A stretch of DNA of 64,000 bases, from positions 21,157,001-21,221,000 of the forward strand of contig NC_059351.1 in assembly GCF_019703515.2 (NCBI RefSeq). The letters are read 5' to 3'. Every line of letters begins with the position of its first letter. Within the stretch, counting starts at the first letter, position 1. Position numbers and translations under genes: made by a program. The notes beneath the pieces are model-generated. The model saw only the letters and a program-made list of their open reading frames with translations, made no database searches and was not told where the DNA came from. The DNA comes from Myxocyprinus asiaticus (Eukaryota > Chordata > Actinopteri > Cypriniformes > Catostomidae). Below, one piece after another: positions 34,257 through 45,000 of this stretch.

Positions 34257-36699
34257 GTGAGTTGAGTGCCACAACCCCAAACAAAACACAGATGCTCTAC
34301 TTACAATATCTGCAAAATAGTACTGCAGTTTTTACATAACATTCTGGTTATTGTCTTTCCTGGCCTGATGAAAAATTGGACTAAGGAACAAGGACATAAT
34401 AAATAATCTGTTTGTTTGATGTAGTTGTAAACGAAGCATGGCATGTCACACTGCAAGACACTGATGAAATTGTTTGAAATTTCATGTCAACCACATTATT
34501 TATCTTTTAACAGACATTTTGAGCCGATATCGTATCGGTAAGAAGCTGGGAGAAGGAGGGTTCGGAGCCATCTACGAAGGGGTGTGCTTGACGGATGGCA
34601 TGAAGGTATTTTAGAGAATTTGGAACTTAAATTCACAAAACTTGACATGTCTGTTCAAGATAATGACTGAAATTATATGACCTCTACACTCTTGTTAATT
34701 GTAACTAATTCTCACAAAAAAATCCCTATTTCATGTTTTGTTGATCAGGTGGCTGTGAAACTGGTCAGAACGTTGCATGAGGAGTACATCAGCATCGTAA
34801 GCAGTTTTCTGTCACTGTTTTCAATTTAAAACATTGTATATGAATGTTATTAACATACTACAAATGTTTTTCACCAAACAAACTACCATTGACAAAAATT
34901 TGTCTATGCCTAAATCCTTATTTGGGAAACCACATCATGCCTCAAAAAATGAAAAAAAAAAATGCCCCTAAAATAAAAAGAAAATGGGGGAAAACAAATG
35001 GCCCGTCAATCAGTTTTTTTTATTTGTAACATCTGATATAGTTATTAGTATTTTATTATATTCCTTGTTATGCATATTATGGCATAAAATATGAGTTGAT
35101 TTAATTCTTAGGGTAAGAGGTATTAATAAATTGAGGCACAGTTTGTTATAAATGGTTAGAAAAAATCTGCCCTCATAAAGGTAAAAATGCCCCTGAAATT
35201 AAAATCTAGGGGTAAAATATTGACCATTAATGTAAAAGTTAATTTCTGACATTTCATCCAACCAACATGATAATAATTGTCTTTCTTTTAGCCTGATCAT
35301 CCCGTACCCCTTCCCACTGAAGTGGCTCTGACCATCCTGGCTAACAAGGGCCCCAGCTGTGCCAATATAATTCAGCTGCTCGACTGGGGTGAGCAGGCTG
35401 AATTTACATCATGGTGCTGGAGCGTCCCTCACCCTGTGAGGATCTATTCGCATTTGTACAGCACCATGGTGGCACACTGCATGAAGGGCTAGCGCGGCGT
35501 GTCATGAGGCAGGCCGTGTTAGCTGCTGATATGTGCTGTCATCGTGGAGTGCTGCACCGGGACATCAAACTCGAAAACTTCCTTGTCAACAGCAACACCA
35601 TGGAGGTGAAGCTGATTGACTTTGGGTGCGGGGACCTCCTTAAAAAGAGTGCCTACATGACATTCAGTGGTAAGTATTATCCCTAAAAAGCTGTTGTTTT
35701 GGACGTTTTAATCATATCAGTTATCTTTGTATGTCTTAGTTATGAATGGCGACAAAACTTTTTCAGTTCTGTTGAGTAGGAAGTATTCAGTAGTATGTAA
35801 AAGTAGTGAATGTAAAAACAAACCAAATGATTTCTTACATGCTAACTGATACAGAGAAATCATATTTTGTTAATTCAAATGCACACATCTGACAAAATCT
35901 CTTTCCTATAGGCACACGACTGTACTGCCCTCCTGAATATTCAGCGACAGGCAAGTACAAAGGCAAGCCAGCGACCGTCTGGTCATTGGGAATGCTCCTC
36001 TTCCTGATGGTCTGTGGGCATTACCCATATGGCATTGACCTGAACATGATGGATGCCAAGTGCTGGTCAAAGGGTGGCTTGTCAAGAGGTAAGATCTTCA
36101 TGACAACAAAGACTGCCAATTAAAATATTAAATCATACCAAACAGAATAACGAAAACAATTTTACCTGATATTCTGACCTGAAGTGTGATCTTAGAGCTC
36201 ATAATAAAATGATTAAAGAGATCAGGTGTAAAGTTAATGGTAGTAATCAGTCTCTCCCATCTCAGATTGCAGCAATTTGATTCAGGCTCTGCTGCAGAGA
36301 GAGCCGAAGCGGCGGATGGGTCTGGAGGATATACTTCGCCACAACTGGTTTAAGGTACTGAGCCTAAGATCAACTAAAAATAATTGTGAAGATATGTTTA
36401 CATTTTAAAAGATTTAGAATTTTCTTTTGTTTAGTATGATTGTCAGACTAATGTACATTAGCTTTCTCATGCTCGTTACATCATATTGTCAATCCACATA
36501 CACAGCACAGATGACAAGTTGTATGTCTGACCTTATGAAATGTGCTTTCTTAAGTTCTAAAATGTCAAATTCTGATCTTTATGAATGTTGCCTCCCTTTG
36601 GTTGGTTATTTTGTTTAAACAGTGTTTAAATATGCTATTTAATGTAATGAATTTAAACAATAAACCTATTTTCTGTTTTCGTTTCAGCTCACCACATAA
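34083..36699 (+). CDS. PIM-family serine/threonine kinase, frameshifted copy
   Basis: Cytosolic-type kinase of the constitutively active PIM family, which phosphorylates Ser/Thr in survival and growth signalling; fish carry many PIM-like copies. Exons: 34083-34256, 34514-34605, 34749-34796, 35292-35669, 35912-36088, 36266-36354, 36688-36699. All have GT-AG junctions with matching phases. With exon 29377-29497 the product would be about 363 residues. Motifs in order: glycine loop KLGEGGFGAIYEG, VAVK lysine, QLLDW, HRDIKLEN with catalytic Asp, DFGCGD, PPEYS, VWSLGMLL (the PIM-type variant), and the C-terminal HNWFKLTT then TAA. Exon 35292-35669 lacks one base after the TTT at 35403-35405, so the frame breaks and meets a TAG before the active site. 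It is either a pseudogene or an assembly error, since everything else is intact. Confidence 0.85.
34514..34605 (+). CDS. PIM-like kinase exon 3, glycine loop
   Basis: Encodes ILSRYRIGKKLGEGGFGAIY and a little more: the start of the kinase N-lobe with the nucleotide-binding loop. Acceptor TTTTAACAG; donor AAG|GTATTT; leaves in phase 0. Confidence 0.9.
34749..34796 (+). CDS. PIM-like kinase exon 4, VAVK lysine
   Basis: 48-bp exon VAVKLVRTLHEEYISI carrying the ATP-anchoring lysine. Acceptor TTGATCAG, donor ATC|GTAAGC, phase 0 at both ends. Confidence 0.88.
35292..35669 (+). CDS. PIM-like kinase exon 5, catalytic core with frameshift
   Basis: Carries PLPTEVAL, QLLDW, HRDIKLEN and DFGCGD. The first 38 codons and the rest (from 35411, MVLERPSPCEDL) are in different frames; a base is missing around 35403-35408. 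Acceptor CTTTTAG, donor G|GTAAGT. Confidence 0.9.
35912..36088 (+). CDS. PIM-like kinase exon 6
   Basis: Encodes GTRLYCPPEY, the P+1 loop region, and VWSLGMLLFLMVCG of helix F. Acceptor TTTCCTATAG, donor G|GTAAGA. Confidence 0.9.
36266..36354 (+). CDS. PIM-like kinase exon 7
   Basis: Encodes LIQALLQREPKRRMGLEDIL and HNWFK, the C-lobe end with the conserved Arg. Acceptor CATCTCAG, donor AAG|GTACTG. Confidence 0.9.
36688..36699 (+). CDS. PIM-like kinase last coding exon
   Basis: Three codons (LTT) and TAA after the acceptor CGTTTCAG. The 3' UTR begins at 36700. An AATAAA at 38433 is a candidate polyadenylation signal, which would place the minisatellite within the UTR. Confidence 0.75.
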   Translation, partial: LTT

Positions 36700-37004
36700 G
36701 TTGTGACAAAAAGAGAAAAGAGCTCACTGTCACTACTGCCTCCTCTTTTCTCTTTATGTCAGCTTTGTGTCTTGCAGGCTGACATGAGTGGCCTCTCCAT
36801 CCCTCCAGCTTTTGCGTCTGGCGAGGCTGGCAAGCCTTGGTTGTGCCTGGAGCCTTGGCTTGAGGCAGCAAATTTGTTTATAGTTTGTTTGCTTGCCACT
36901 GCATGGGACTGCACCATCTCTTCATCTCTTCACCTTGAGGCCACTCAGAGACATTCCCACACCACGTCGCTCCAGAAAAGCGGCAAAAGAGATTCCTGCA
37001 ATGG

Positions 37005-38110
37005 TCGCACAAAGGTTTCTGTCATTATCATCCCAGAGGTTACTGCTGCAGATGCCCGAAGATTCCTCTCATGGCTTCCCCAGAGGCTCCTGTCCTGTTA
37101 TGGCCACTCCTGAGGCTTCTTCCATGGCTGCCCAAATTAATCCAGTCATGGCAAAAGGATCCTCCCCTTTCATGGCCACCCTGGCTCCAGAGCTCCCTGA
37201 CATGGGGGCCCTAGAGGTTTCTGTCTTGGCTGCTAAATAGATTCCTGCCACAGCTGCCCATAGATTCCTGTTATAGCCACCAGAGAGGGTTTTGTAACAG
37301 CCAGAACTCCCTGTCATGGCTTCCCTAGAAGTTCCTGTCACAGCAACCCAGAGTGCTCCTTCTATGGCTGCCCAGATGTTCTTGTCATGATGGTCCCAGA
37401 AGTTCTAGTAATGATGACCCACAGGTACCTACTATGGCCGCCCAAAGCACCCTGTCATGGCTGCCCTTGAGGTTCCTGTCATGGCCACCCAAAAGGATCT
37501 TTTTATAGCAAAAGGATCCTCCCATTTCATTGCTGCCCTAGTCCCAGAGTTTGGTCTGTCTCAAGAGTTTCCTGTCATGGCCACCCAAAAGGATCCTTTT
37601 ATAGCAAAAGGATCCTCCCATTTCATTGCTGCCCTAGTCCCAGAGTTTGGTCTGTCTCAAGAGTTTCCTGTCATGGGCACCATATAAATTTATGTCTCAA
37701 CTGCCTCAGTCCTAGAGCTCTGGTCCCAGATTTCTGCCCCAAAGTTCCTGCCACGGCTGCAACAAAGTATCTGGCATGGCTTCCCCAGAGAATACTGTCA
37801 CTGCCTTCCAGAGGAATCTTCATGACCACCACAGAGGTTCCTGTAGTTGCACCAAAGTTTCCTGCCATGGCAGCCCCAGAAGTTACTGTCACGGCACCCA
37901 GAGTTTCCTGTCATGGCCACCACAAAGCTTCCTCCTAGAGCTGTACCAAAGTTTTCTTTCATGGCTGCCCCTGAGGTTCCTGTCATGGCCGGCCAAAAGG
38001 ATCCTGTCATGGCAAAAGTATCCTCCCATTTCATGGCCACCCTGGTCCCGAAGCTCTCTGTCATGGCCACCCAGTTCGCTGAGCTCCCTGTTCCCTCCTT
38101 TGTTGCATAG
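37005..38110 (+). repeat. Coding-looking minisatellite after the kinase gene
   Basis: Dozens of degenerate units of roughly 24-33 bp around GAGGTTCCTGTCATGGCCRC, so frames on both strands stay open for 60-140 codons (plus-strand phrases like EVPVMA and FPVMATQ). Units vary in length and stops are scattered, so no single frame runs through. It includes an almost exact tandem duplication of 96 bp. Most simply a minisatellite in the kinase 3' UTR or flank. Confidence 0.75.
37475..37666 (+). repeat. 96-bp tandem duplication
   Basis: Two nearly identical 96-bp units, 37475-37570 and 37571-37666, followed by the start of a third (CCTGTCATGGGCAC). 96 is a multiple of three, so the duplication keeps the open frame (units read PVMATQKD...GLSQEF). 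High identity implies a recent event inside the older array. Confidence 0.9.
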
Positions 38111-38351
38111 CCTAATTCTACCTGGAGAGAAGCTGGCATATACACTATAAGGGATCTTTGTAGGGATGGACTGTTTGAAGAATTTGAGTATGTTAGGGAA
38201 AATGTAATATCCCTGACTGTTATATTTCTAAATACGGAAATCCTAGCATCATCAAGGAAGATTATTTCAAAAATGTATTATATGATGTATGTAAATGTTT
38301 TATTTGATTAATTTGTGCCAGGAGCACCTTATAAACAAAGAGAAATGGGGG

Positions 38352-38353
<2 letters not shown>

Positions 38354-38413
<60 letters not shown>
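38354..38413. repeat. (AT)n microsatellite
   Basis: About 60 bp of uninterrupted alternating AT, then TTTGGG. Likely polymorphic in length. Confidence 0.95.
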
Positions 38414-38416
<3 letters not shown>

Positions 38417-38547
38417 GGTAAAAAGATTTACAAATAAAAGAAAATGAAAAAGTTGATTAATGATTCACAATCCATCTTTGTGAATCTCCTTTTAAATTAC
38501 ATCAGTTTTATCCTACAACGCCTTTCAAGTGCCTGATAGGTAATCAA

Positions 38548-39050
38548 GAGAATGCAGACCTATATCACATGTTCTGGGTCTTCTTTATACAAACAGCTTA
38601 GTAAAATATTACACAAAGACATTAAAATTGACCCAAATGTTGTATTGTTAGGGGATATGGATAAATTATCCAGCCCCACCTTGGATTTGTCACATAAAAA
38701 TTGTTTTATTAGCTATGACAGCTGCAAAAAATATATTTATTGGAATCTTGGAAGTCTGACAATCCTCCAACACCGCAGCAATAGTTGAATGAGCTTTTAT
38801 AATTTTGTATCTCAGAGAAAATCATGTATAGTCTAAAGGGGAGAACTGATACTTTTGAAAAAATGTGGGGTTCTGTGATAGACAATATGTCTATAATGAA
38901 ATTTGATAAACATGTGAAGGAAAAAAGAGGCCTGTGTTAGGTTTGTGGTGAGGTTGAAGATGATGGTATTGATGCTATAATATTGTATTGATTATTTCTA
39001 TTTATGTGTGCATTTGTTAGATTTAAATATATAAATAAAGAACATTAGCA
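38548..39050 (+). mobile_element. L1/Tx1-type LINE 3' remnant
   Basis: Translated pieces resemble the C-terminus of fish Tx1/L1-type ORF2: QTYITCSGSSLYKQLSKI, DPNVVLLGDMDKLSSPTLD, then in another frame SEKIMYSLKGRTDTFEKMW. The cysteine-histidine region is degenerate and several frameshifts are present. It ends in an A-rich AAATATATAAATAAAG tail. Confidence 0.7.
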
Positions 39051-39202
39051 TGCCTCAATATATTATCTCATTATATTACTTCATTAGGAAGAAAAAAATG
39101 AATGATTATAATGAGACTGAAATGTTCACAATTAATTAAATGTAGTTGATACACACACAGACATTTTAAACAAATGAATCTACTTAATATATATATAAAG
39201 TT

Positions 39203-39708
39203 CAGTGCAAAAGTCTTTGGCGCATTATATTTTTCACAAAAGCATTTGTCTTAAAATGGTTATTTTATATATTCTGGTTTTATATCAGTAGGAAATATCA
39301 ATTTCAGATTTCAACATTCCCTATTCAAATAGAATTGAATAGCAGAAGAACAAGGAGCTCTACAACAGATGGTATGGATCTCAACATCATTGAGTCAGTC
39401 TGGGATTACATGAAGAGACAGAAGCAATTGAGACATAGATAGAAGAACTGTGGCAAATTCACCAAGAAGCTTGGAACATCCTATCTGCCAACAACCAAGA
39501 AAAACTATGTCAAGGTGTACCTAGAAGAATTGGTGCTGTTTTGAAGGCAAATGATGGTCACACCAAACATTGATTTAGCTTTTTTTTATGTTTACTGGAC
39601 TTTGTATGAGGTTAATTGATAAATGAAAACTATTTATGGCATTATCTTGAAGACATCCTCACTACGAAACATTTTTTCAAAAGTGACTAAAACTTTTGCA
39701 CAGTACTG
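39203..39708 (+). mobile_element. Internally deleted Tc1-like element, copy 1
   Basis: Ends CAGTGCAAAAGTCTTTGG (left, slightly diverged) and TTTTGCACAGTACTG before TA (right). The interior keeps only the transposase 3' end (DLNIIESVWDYMKRQKQ on the plus strand), including the last catalytic Glu. About 506 bp. A sister copy lies at 62254-62770. Confidence 0.8.
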
Positions 39709-40294
39709 TATATAAATATTAATAATTCTACAATAATTTATTAAAAGATATTTTATTAAATCTAGAATTGTATTAATTCAACATGTTAACTGCTGTATTC
39801 TTATTTTTTTTCAGCAACTCACTTCAACAACTATTTTTTTTTATTTTTATTGAAGAATGTACAGTTCTTGAAATTTCTATAATCACAAAATTAATCATAA
39901 TGAATTATTTGAATGCTGACACTGGTAGGCCTTGAAGTCAAACTGGTTAATCACTGTTTTACATTATGCAAATCTTTGCAATTCATAAGCCACTGAGCTT
40001 TACCTACTTTATTTGGTTAACTTACAAACACATACTCAGGGAAAAATAGACAAAAACGACATAGCTCTGATAGTTAATTGCATTGCTTTAAAATCCAGTA
40101 ACAAGAGGTCACAGGCAGCACACATAACTAGACCAGCCTGTGGATCAGGACACAGCAGCTTAGTAGGTGCGCTTCATTTTCTGACCACCAGATGGCAGAA
40201 CATTAAACCATGTAAATAAGCTTTTGAATAACAATGCGAGTATGGCAGGCGGATTTATCATTTATTGTTTGACTGTCCATAATTACATTTCAGA

Positions 40295-40555
40295 CAGTCA
40301 CAGTTGCATTTAGATGAGTCACAATTTGAATTTGATTAGTCGTAAATAGTATTTGAGATATCTGCAATTGCAATCTGACAAGTCAGAAAGATGATTAAAG
40401 ATATCTGTAAATATATTTTGACTAGTCAAAATTCCATTTAAGATATCTGTAATGACGTCACAGATATCCACAACTGACACGTTACACATACACAAAGATA
40501 ATTAGAGATATCTGTAATACAGTTTTGACTAGTCACAATTATATTTTCAAATATC
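40295..40555. repeat. Short inverted/tandem repeat block
   Basis: GATATCTG recurs at 40357, 40400, 40442 and 40507 (spacing 43, 42, 65) and TGACTAGTCA-like motifs at 40429 and 40527. An AGATATCTGTAATGACGTCA palindrome-like core lies at 40441-40460. It resembles a short foldback repeat; ends not defined. Confidence 0.6.
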
Positions 40556-40766
40556 TAAATTTCCCTTACCCCAAGTCAATCTGCTGTGTTGTGACGTGCA
40601 ATGACTCTTCACAAAGCTCCTTACTTAATGAAACAAACAAACAAAAAGACAAAATGAAGCACCTTATATTATCCTATAAGTAGTACACCATTAAAAAGTA
40701 TAACTAGCTAAAACTTTTTCAGAGTTCTTTAAATATTTTCTTTAAATATTAAATATTTTAAATATT

Positions 40767-41100
40767 TTCTCCCCAATTTTTGGAATGCCCAATTCCCAAT
40801 GCGCTCTAGGTCCTCGTGGTGGTGTAGTGACTCAATTCAATCAGGGTGGCAGAGGAGGAATCTCAGTTGCCTCTGCTTCTGAGTCCGTCAATCCGCACAT
40901 CTTATCACGTGGCTTGTTGAGACATAGCATGTTTGGAGACTTCACTCTATTCTTTGCGGCATCCATACACAACTCATCAGTGCCCCACCTAGAGCGAACC
41001 ACATTATAGCGACCACGAGGAGCTTACCCCATGTGACTCTACCCTCCCTAGCAACCTGGCCAATTTGGTTGCTTAGGAGACCTGGCTGGATTCACTCAGC
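40767..41100 (-). repeat. tRNA-derived SINE, copy C (head missing)
   Basis: Reverse orientation: starts with the CCCAATTTTTGGAATGCCCA end of the body and stops at GGCTGGATTCACTCAGCA, before the tRNA head. LINE-derived minus-strand sequence begins immediately after. The open frame at 40785-41009 is SINE sequence. Confidence 0.85.
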
Positions 41101-41630
41101 ATGCGTTCTTTAAAGAATTTAAATATATTTCAACATCTTTCCTGAAAATTATAAAATCAGACATTTTATTTGAGGATTTACATTTATGAATATAATATTT
41201 TGCATGAAATAATAATACATCAATTGCAAAATTAATTAAAAAAGGGTCTAATTTTAAAGATTCAGAATATATATATATATATATATTACATTTTACAAAA
41301 TTTGAAAAGTCAGTCCAAAACACTGCAGTAAACACAATTCCAAAACAAGTGGTCAACTATGTCTTCAAAGTTGGGATAGCATAAGGGACCTTTGAGACAA
41401 GACGGAAGTACTAATTTGACAATCAGGAATTGCATCCAAAATTATGGTCTGTTTTTTTGAGGGGATTAGAAAAGAACATTCTTGCATAAAGCGTTTGTAA
41501 GAAAACAAGACATCCCTATAATTCAAGAGCTAGCTTACTAAAATAATATTCTCATCAAACCAGTTGCGAAAAAGGGACTTGTTTTTATATCTTATATTCT
41601 TATTGTTCCAGATGAAATACATAATTTCCC
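41097..41630 (-). mobile_element. Antisense L1-type LINE 3' remnant
   Basis: On the minus strand, fragments read RNWFDENIIL and TIILDAIPDCQ (41400-41600), then the C-terminal VFWTDFSNFVKCN and AKYYIHKCKSSNK (41096-41356), as in fish L1 ORF2 ends. Frames are broken by stops, and a (TA)n run has expanded within it at 41269-41286. It ends just before the IPO5 promoter. Confidence 0.75.
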
Positions 41631-41639
41631 GCGTTTACG

Positions 41640-41945
41640 GATGCACTTATTTTGCGATGACATCATTGCGCTGAGCTTCGACTCCACCCCCTTAGATTTT
41701 ACCCACGTACCACACAAACTATCACCCAATACGATGATCAGAAACGAAATAATTAACGCGTCATAATGATTGACATGTCCAAGCACCAAACATACCAAAC
41801 ATTTAATCTCATTCAAAGCCGCCAGCCAATCAGCGACAATGAGAGAACACATTACGAGCCAATCGCATCCCTGTGTCCATGCACGACACCGGCTTTCATT
41901 CGCTTGGATCAGCGCTGCTGTTCTCTCTTTCTGAACCCAACAGCG
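41640..41945 (+). promoter_or_regulatory. IPO5 promoter and 5' UTR
   Basis: CpG-containing region before the IPO5 ATG with two CCAAT boxes (41826-41830 and 41859-41863, in GCCAATCAGC and GCCAATCGCA), typical of NF-Y-driven housekeeping promoters. No TATA. The frame is open from 41766 but reads 5' UTR. Confidence 0.55.
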
Positions 41946-42023
41946 ATGGCGGAGCAGCAGCAGTTCTACCTCTTACTGAGCAACCTGATGAGCCCTGACA
42001 ACAACGTCAGGAAGCAATCAGAG
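41946..42023 (+). CDS. ipo5: IPO5 coding exon 1
   Basis: Residues 1-26, ending NNVRKQSE; donor GAG|GTATGA, phase 0. Confidence 0.95.
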
Positions 42024-45000
42024 GTATGAAATTCGGCTCGCTGCCGTATTTGTGTGGATATATGGCGGGGAATATGACGAATCTATTTTTGTTTTAGTGC
42101 GGGGCGGTCAGCTGAGCTCCGGCCCTGCACATGTGTGAGGCGCGCGCTACTGCTGCTATGCGGGTTCGATTCAAGTTAGGGAATCGGTTTGTTCGGACGG
42201 TTCATTCCAAAGAACTGGGTTACAAAACTAAAACACTTGAGTGCTGTTTCGCGGTGTGTTTGGTAGATTGTGTTGATTTGTTTCAACAGTTTTGTTAATT
42301 ATAACTATTTTTGTACAACTTTGTTCTCTCCATCCATTTTCTTTGTAGAGAATTACAAATGTTTGACGAATCGTTTCGACAAAAAGCGAATCGGTTCATA
42401 AGAACACTTAGAGTCGTTAGCGCGCTCTGCGTATCAACGTGGCCTAACAAGCGCTGTGAACGGTATAAACATTATCTAGTGTGTTTCAGTTCTGTGTCGG
42501 CTATTTTACGGCTTATTTGTTCGTTCTTTCGATCATTTAATAAATCAACAGCCGTGTTACTGGTCTTAGTTCCGTATTCGCGGCTAGGTTGCCGTTGCGC
42601 TGTTAACCGGGTGCAGGTGTTGCTCAGCTTGACTTTCAAACGCGTCTGTTAATAACTGTTTCTGTAACATGTTGAACAATTGTGTGGATTTAGAGCTAAA
42701 TGAGTCATATTAGCGTCATATATTTCGCTAACTGTCAGTCAGGGTATCGTACGCTAGGTAACAACACAATCAAAATCATAGTTTTGTATTTTCACCTGAA
42801 AATACTTGCTATATGTAAGGTGGCATTTCTGAAATAGACAAGCAACTGGACAAAACTAAACTTCTTGGAATAATAATGAATATCTAACAGCTTTTATTGC
42901 CCCTTTTGTGGCGTGTCTTGTATTTCAGCCATTAAACAGTAACTTTACACCCATATTCACGATGAGAAGGAAGCTTATCACAAAAGATACCCGTTTTTAA
43001 TGCCATGCCATGGAAACACTTTGGATTTGGGCCAGGAATGTGTGTATTTACATCAGGGTGAGTTCTTGTAACCATGCGAGTTTCTCATTATTAAGTTGTT
43101 AAAACACCATCTGTGCATGGAAGGTCACAAGTGTCCCGGATTTCGCGGGAAATTCGAAAGTTCCCCAAAAACTTGGCTCCCCAGTGGCGCGTATTATACG
43201 AGTCTTTTGTCTGCTCTAAAGCCTGGCAGGGAGCCAGATCGGTGTCCATGTGGATCAGGATGGGTCATTGGGTCTTATCACGCTCATCTCTGACATCGGT
43301 CAGCACTTTCCTTTATTACAGACAATGCATGACCAGCACACTGCTAATGCTCAGCGGAATCTGACTCGCTCTCACAGCATGACCAGGGCCAACTGGACCC
43401 CACAAATCCTTTTCTTTTTTTTTTTTTTTCTCAATTGTAAGAACCATCTTTAGAGTTCCTCTCTTTGATTACAGCTGTGTGCACTTCATGCCACTGGGCA
43501 TTCCATACATACTATACTACACATAACCAAGTACCTTTTGGCACTTGGAAACTGACTCTTTGAATGACTCAGGCAAAATGAGAGTCTTAAGAGCCTCACC
43601 ATGTCCATTTCCTCATCCCGGATAAAACAGATGGAACTTATTTGTTATTGGGTGTTGCTAAATCTGCGCTCTCTCTTATAAATGTCTTTGCCCTAAAGAG
43701 CGCAACAGTCTGATTCCGGAAGAAGAAATCCCATTTGTTTTTTCCATAGATTAATTGACTTTTACTGATAACGTACAAAACATGTACCGTGAGCTCTGAG
43801 GTTGTTAATCAATGGTATATGCTTCTGTTGACGCCATCAGTCCACATTATTTCAACTTAATTGTTGAAAAATCATATTTAATAGCGCAGTTCCTGGTGAA
43901 TGACTACATTACCCATGATCCAGTAGAGAATCTACCAATCAGAGGACTGCGACTAAGCAAAGCCTGCCAAACAAATTCGCCCAATCCCATGACGTACTCT
44001 GGATGACGCAAACGAGTCTCCCTTCACTCTCAAACTACTTTTATATATTGTAATTTTTCAGAATAAATGTAAACTATATTGTTTTTATACTTGTAATCGG
44101 CAACCTTAAATCTATAGTTTTTTTATATTTCCATCGAGAGGTAGAGATATTCACAATGCTTCATGGGATTGTAGTTCGTGCGTGAAAGATGGTAAGTATA
44201 CAGTCTTGTACCTTTTTGTCAAATATTACTTTTCTTCAAAACAAAGTTTGTAATGTTGTCAATCATTCACCATGGTGCTGGTTGGTTTGGTTCATGGCTT
44301 GGAACTCATTCATGAAGGATTTTATGAAAGAAATGAATGGGAAAAATACTTCTGGAACCCATTCGGCTAAAATGTGGATAGGTACTGTTGAGCTCTATTG
44401 CAAAGAATGGGCGTATTGTAAAATAAAATTAACATCTTGTGAATGTTTGTCTCGGATTGTTTAGGAAACATATGACACCATTCCCGGCCAGACGAAAGTC
44501 ACATTTTTACTGCAGGCCATCCGCGATGCTTCTGCTGCTGAGGAGGTACGTAAAAGTCTGTCTACCACCATCTGTGCTCTAATTGTTGTTTGAGACATCC
44601 ATGCTATTCTGATTGCTTCAAAACAAACTGTACGTCTAAATGAAGTTCTTTCTTTACATAGTCCATTATGTTTCCATACCATCTACCTTCAGGGTCAGAC
44701 GCTGTGCTCTTGTCTTGTAGTGTTTAAGATGCTGTAAGTAGTTAAGTAACGTTGTTTTGCTGACTAGTGAGATTGGAATGGAGATGTTGTTTATGCTTGA
44801 ATAGAATTTGATTCCTGGAACAACTGATTGCCCAAGTGAAACTCCATCTTGATCTAGTGTTGTCACAGTACCAAAATTTCAGTAGTTGGTACCGATACCA
44901 GTGAAATTTCACAATGTGCTATTAAACAGTGCTGTTTAGCCTATTTAAAAAGTTACTTTTCAATGTAAATAATAAATTAAAAGAGATCCATGTTTCCTTT

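Noticed and set aside
36703..37113. 136-codon frame after the kinase stop
   Set aside because: No domain; it runs into the minisatellite and most likely reads 3' UTR.
37069..38145. Minus-strand frames of 73-115 codons (TGSSG/MTG-rich peptides)
   Set aside because: Produced by the repeat unit, which lacks stops on both strands; no independent evidence.
40295..40555. CRISPR-like array
   Set aside because: Spacing is irregular, the units are palindromic motifs, and the genome is eukaryotic.
42311..42652. 113-codon frame in IPO5 intron 1
   Set aside because: No recognisable domain and no splice context; low-information cysteine/leucine-rich translation.
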